This document shows positions 61,201 through 64,000 of a DNA stretch of 64,000 bases, one piece after another. The stretch is from the NCBI GenBank assembly GCA_025331565.1, contig JAFREQ010000014.1:12946001-13010000 (forward strand). Direction: 5' to 3'. A program made the translations under genes and the position numbers. The notes under the pieces were generated by a model. It had not been told where the DNA came from and made no database searches. It was given only the letters and a program-made list of their open reading frames with translations. This DNA is from Holacanthus passer (taxonomy: Eukaryota; Chordata; Actinopteri; Pomacanthidae). Each line of letters starts with the position of its first letter. Position 1 is the stretch's first letter.

Positions 61201-63842
61201 TAATTTACAGCACCAAGCCTCTCTCAACCACAGGAATGCCATGTTCGTCTTCAGCTGCACTTCACTCACACATCATATGTAACGCCACATTGAAAACCTT
61301 GCCTGTGATGTCTTACAGACATCAATCTTTCTTTTGTCAACGTGACTGGTATTGAAAATTAGTCTTCATGAACTACAAAGACAAAATATATAACAAACAT
61401 GACAAAAAGTTGGAGTTTTTTTGGAGTATGAAATTTTACTAGAGGGTCAGAACTCGTTTTGACTTTTTAAAAACCTCTCAGCTCAACAAGTTTACTCTAA
61501 ATTTGTTGAGCTGCTTCTTTTGTTTTCCGCTTTCCATTTACATCCGGCTCATCAGTGCACCTGTTATTCCCATTCAAAAGCCCAAGTTAATGTTTTCATT
61601 AGCCCCTGCCTAATGTAATGGTACTTGACACAGCGTAAGTGATGGAGAGGCAGGGTGACCTTTCTTCGTGTCTGCCAAGCTGTTGTTGAGGCCGTGTGTG
61701 GTTGTCAGCCTGCAGCGAGGAGGCAGAGAGGCACTGCTGAGAACAGTCATTAAGCACAGAGCAAAGCCAGCGCTCGGCACCACTCGACACTTTTGATCTG
61801 CACATTTCAATTAGATTTCACATCAGGACGCCTGCCTTCCCTCAGTTAGCACCTGCGCCCTGCCCTCCCAACTGGCTGGCCACGCTGAATAGGGAGGCTC
61901 ACAGGAAAGTTCTGTTAGCAGCCTGACGTAGATGCACAAACACATGGCAACATAATAGAGCTGTTTTTAGCGATATAATAACCATTAGCTGCTCTGTTCT
62001 TGGCATAACCATGGGCAAAAAGCATGCGTTCAGGGATATATAAAGCACCGTAACTGTAGAAGGTTAAACTTTCCTTCTTTACCCAACTGTTTTTTATATT
62101 TTAAAGGAGCCCTACTGATTTGTCTCTGCTGAGCTTCTACATGTGGAATCGTTCCCAGCACTCCAGATGTGCTCATCTGCAGTCTTGAGGTCTAAAAACC
62201 TAGTCAAGCTGTGGGACAGCCAGAGCAATGGCTTTGCCATAACACAGCACAGCACCTTAATTTACCCTGAAATTTGAGAAGGTTTCATTGAGCTCAAACA
62301 CCCTCAGTAAATCTTCCCAGCAATGCCTTGCCTGATAAGACGGAGTGCTACAGCCACTGCTAGATATGAATTTCCCCTAAGAGCCACATGAAGGGAGATC
62401 TTATTAAACGGCCCTAAGCCCACTGAGTCTGGCATTTTCTGCCAATCAAATCAGTGATTGAGAAAGACTTAATGTCAGATGCGCGAGCGATTTGGTGAAG
62501 CAATAAACACGCTGGCCAATTCCTGACCTGCGTTTTCTCCTAGCAAACAACAGGAAACGAATTAGCCTCAAGTAGTTTTGGATTTCACGAGATAACACAT
62601 AAGAAATTAAAGCTGTAATTTTGTTTATGTTTCCATTAACACCATCCTATTATACTTTGCGATCGTTGGCTGTGTTACAATGTTATTTTGTCTTATTGTT
62701 AAAATAGAGTTAAGCGAGAAGCTTTTTATAGCCGTTTAAAACGGTCCACGATTACATCAAATCCTTTCCTGCCATTGTTTGTTTTAGTACATTTTGATAC
62801 AAGATGTGAACTGTTGCTGGAAAGCTGTTAATGCATTTTAGAGAGCAATGCACTGACTAATTTATGTCAAGTTTCTCAGCTGAAGCAAAGACGGAAAACA
62901 ATCGATAGCCATTAAACTCTGGGAGCTTTGTTGAACAGCAGTTTAACAGACCTCAAACAGTAGATGGGTGCCCTCTGGGCTTTAAAGATTACAGGTGACT
63001 TAGTGCTCACCCAACAATCACATCACACCTTCATGAATTTGTTATAGAGCCAGTGGAAGACCACTAACAAGTGAGAGTTCATGGTGAGGAGGAAAAGGGC
63101 AAAGCCCCACGGGAAACTACATAATTGTCCCTGACTCCTGTCGCCAATTTTCAGGGCTTGTGTATTATGAGTGTGGCCGGAAAGCAGCAGTTAATATGCA
63201 CAGGCTGCCTCAGCAAAGTGCTTTCTGATCCATGATTGCATGTGTTAATGTTTCAGTTGGGTATTGATTTCCTGGCGGCCTTTTGTACAGTGGATTTATC
63301 CGCCTCGCTCGCTGGCAAGCGCACCCCTCCGAATGTTTGATTAAAGTTCAATTGACTCTTCCAGTGAAGGGGCGAGGAGCCATTTCACTCCCTATTTGTA
63401 GCGCCAAAGCTCTGCCTGACATGTTCTTTTGTTCCCATTCAAGCTCCTGCCACCCAGGCAGCCACCAATGCACTGATCCTAATATCCCTGCATTCAGTGA
63501 GCCTCCTCGCCTAATCCTGGGACAGACAGGGCCGCAGCACAAACACGCCCGACCAGCTACAAATCCTGGCATGGACTTACCTACTCCGTGGCCTTTCACT
63601 GTGAAATACTGTGCTGACTGCTAATGTGTATTTTCCACATATTTTATTCAGCCTAGCTGCAGATATTTCAGAGTGACTATTCTCCAATTTTTCATCAACT
63701 TTGACAAATAGACCTTAATTCCTTTTAAGTCAGTCACCTCTTTGCAGTCAAGTGACACCTCCTCCTCATTACAAATACACTTGTTTGTGTTCTGTGACAT
63801 GTTTGCCCATATTAACAGCATTTGTTTTGTGTGTCATTTCAG

Positions 63843-64000
63843 GGAGAGTTAATTACCTTCTACTACTATTGGAAGAAGACCCCCGAGGCAGCCAGTTGTC
63901 GAGCCCACCGCAGACACCGCCGCCAGCCCGTCTTCCGCCGCATCAAGACGCGAACCGCTTCAACTCCTGTCAACACTCCCTCACGCCCCCCTTCCAGCGA
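63843..64000 (+). CDS. rere: RERE exon, end of SANT and basic linker, cut by window end
   Basis: At least 158 bases are visible: 52 codons plus two bases (ga), and the exon probably continues past the window. The acceptor is gtgtcatttcag. GELITFYYYWKKTPEA completes the SANT domain (FYYYWK is the third-helix signature of ELM2-SANT proteins). An arginine/histidine-rich stretch, RAHRRHRRQPVFRRIKTR, follows and could serve as a nuclear localisation signal. Then comes a Ser/Thr/Pro-rich linker, TASTPVNTPSRPPSS. Differences from human are Cys for Ser (AASCRAH) and Pro for Ala (RRQPVF). The GATA-type zinc finger known to follow in RERE lies outside. Confidence 0.96.

Larger units (their letters stand above)
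52814..63842 (+). other. rere: RERE intron (11.0 kb) inside SANT, with transposon relics
   Basis: This is a phase-0 intron with donor gtaaga and acceptor ttgttttgtgtgtcatttcag. It contains a T-run (53276-53300), a possible TTAA-flanked element (53511-53830), a (CA)n tract (54564-54580) and a hAT element with intact target-site duplication (57211-58272). A solitary transposon-like end (ttaaaggcacaata) lies at 56022-56035. No exon was accepted; an in-frame cassette near 55255-55470 was considered and rejected. The intervals 58300-63800 contain unique-looking intron sequence without a nameable feature. Confidence 0.82.

Overview
The window is vertebrate nuclear DNA, most likely from a teleost and probably a percomorph. 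GT-AG introns, abundant (CA)n/(GT)n tracts and several repeats of fish-genome type support this. The only protein-coding gene I can recognise is RERE (arginine-glutamic acid dipeptide repeats, also called atrophin-2), on the + strand. Nine canonical coding exons and the visible part of a tenth translate to the BAH, ELM2 and SANT region and match my memory of human RERE nearly residue for residue. Both gene ends lie outside the window. I cannot tell which teleost paralogue (rerea or rereb) this is.

Layout: 1-5857 is the end of an upstream intron. The first visible exon (5858-5928, BAH) is followed by a 24.9 kb intron with microsatellites, two clear DNA-transposon copies and a G-rich/CRE cluster. 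Exons at 30814-30919, 32826-32922 and 34634-34738 complete the BAH region. A 6.1 kb intron (34739-40836) contains a CpG-rich block with a short coding exon (38121-38155) whose phase-2 splice donor fits the next canonical exon exactly. Exons at 40837-40885, 41797-41921, 43374-43473 and 44251-44349 encode ELM2 and the start of SANT. After an 8.4 kb intron comes 52733-52813 (SANT core), then an 11 kb intron carrying a hAT relic, then 63843-64000+ (end of SANT and a basic Ser/Thr/Pro-rich linker).

Function: RERE is a nuclear corepressor. In the atrophin family ELM2-SANT is the module tied to HDAC1/2 and histone methyltransferase recruitment, and BAH is a chromatin-associated module. The main observation is the intronic CpG island with its own start codon and splice donor at 38121-38155. 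It predicts a second promoter giving a RERE isoform with ELM2 and SANT but no BAH. The rest of the window is intron: simple repeats, DNA-transposon relics (hAT, TTAA-type, IS4EU-like and unclassified families), and a few candidate regulatory sites including two RFX X-box motifs. I found no RNA genes, CRISPR arrays or prokaryotic features, and the many short open frames look like chance.
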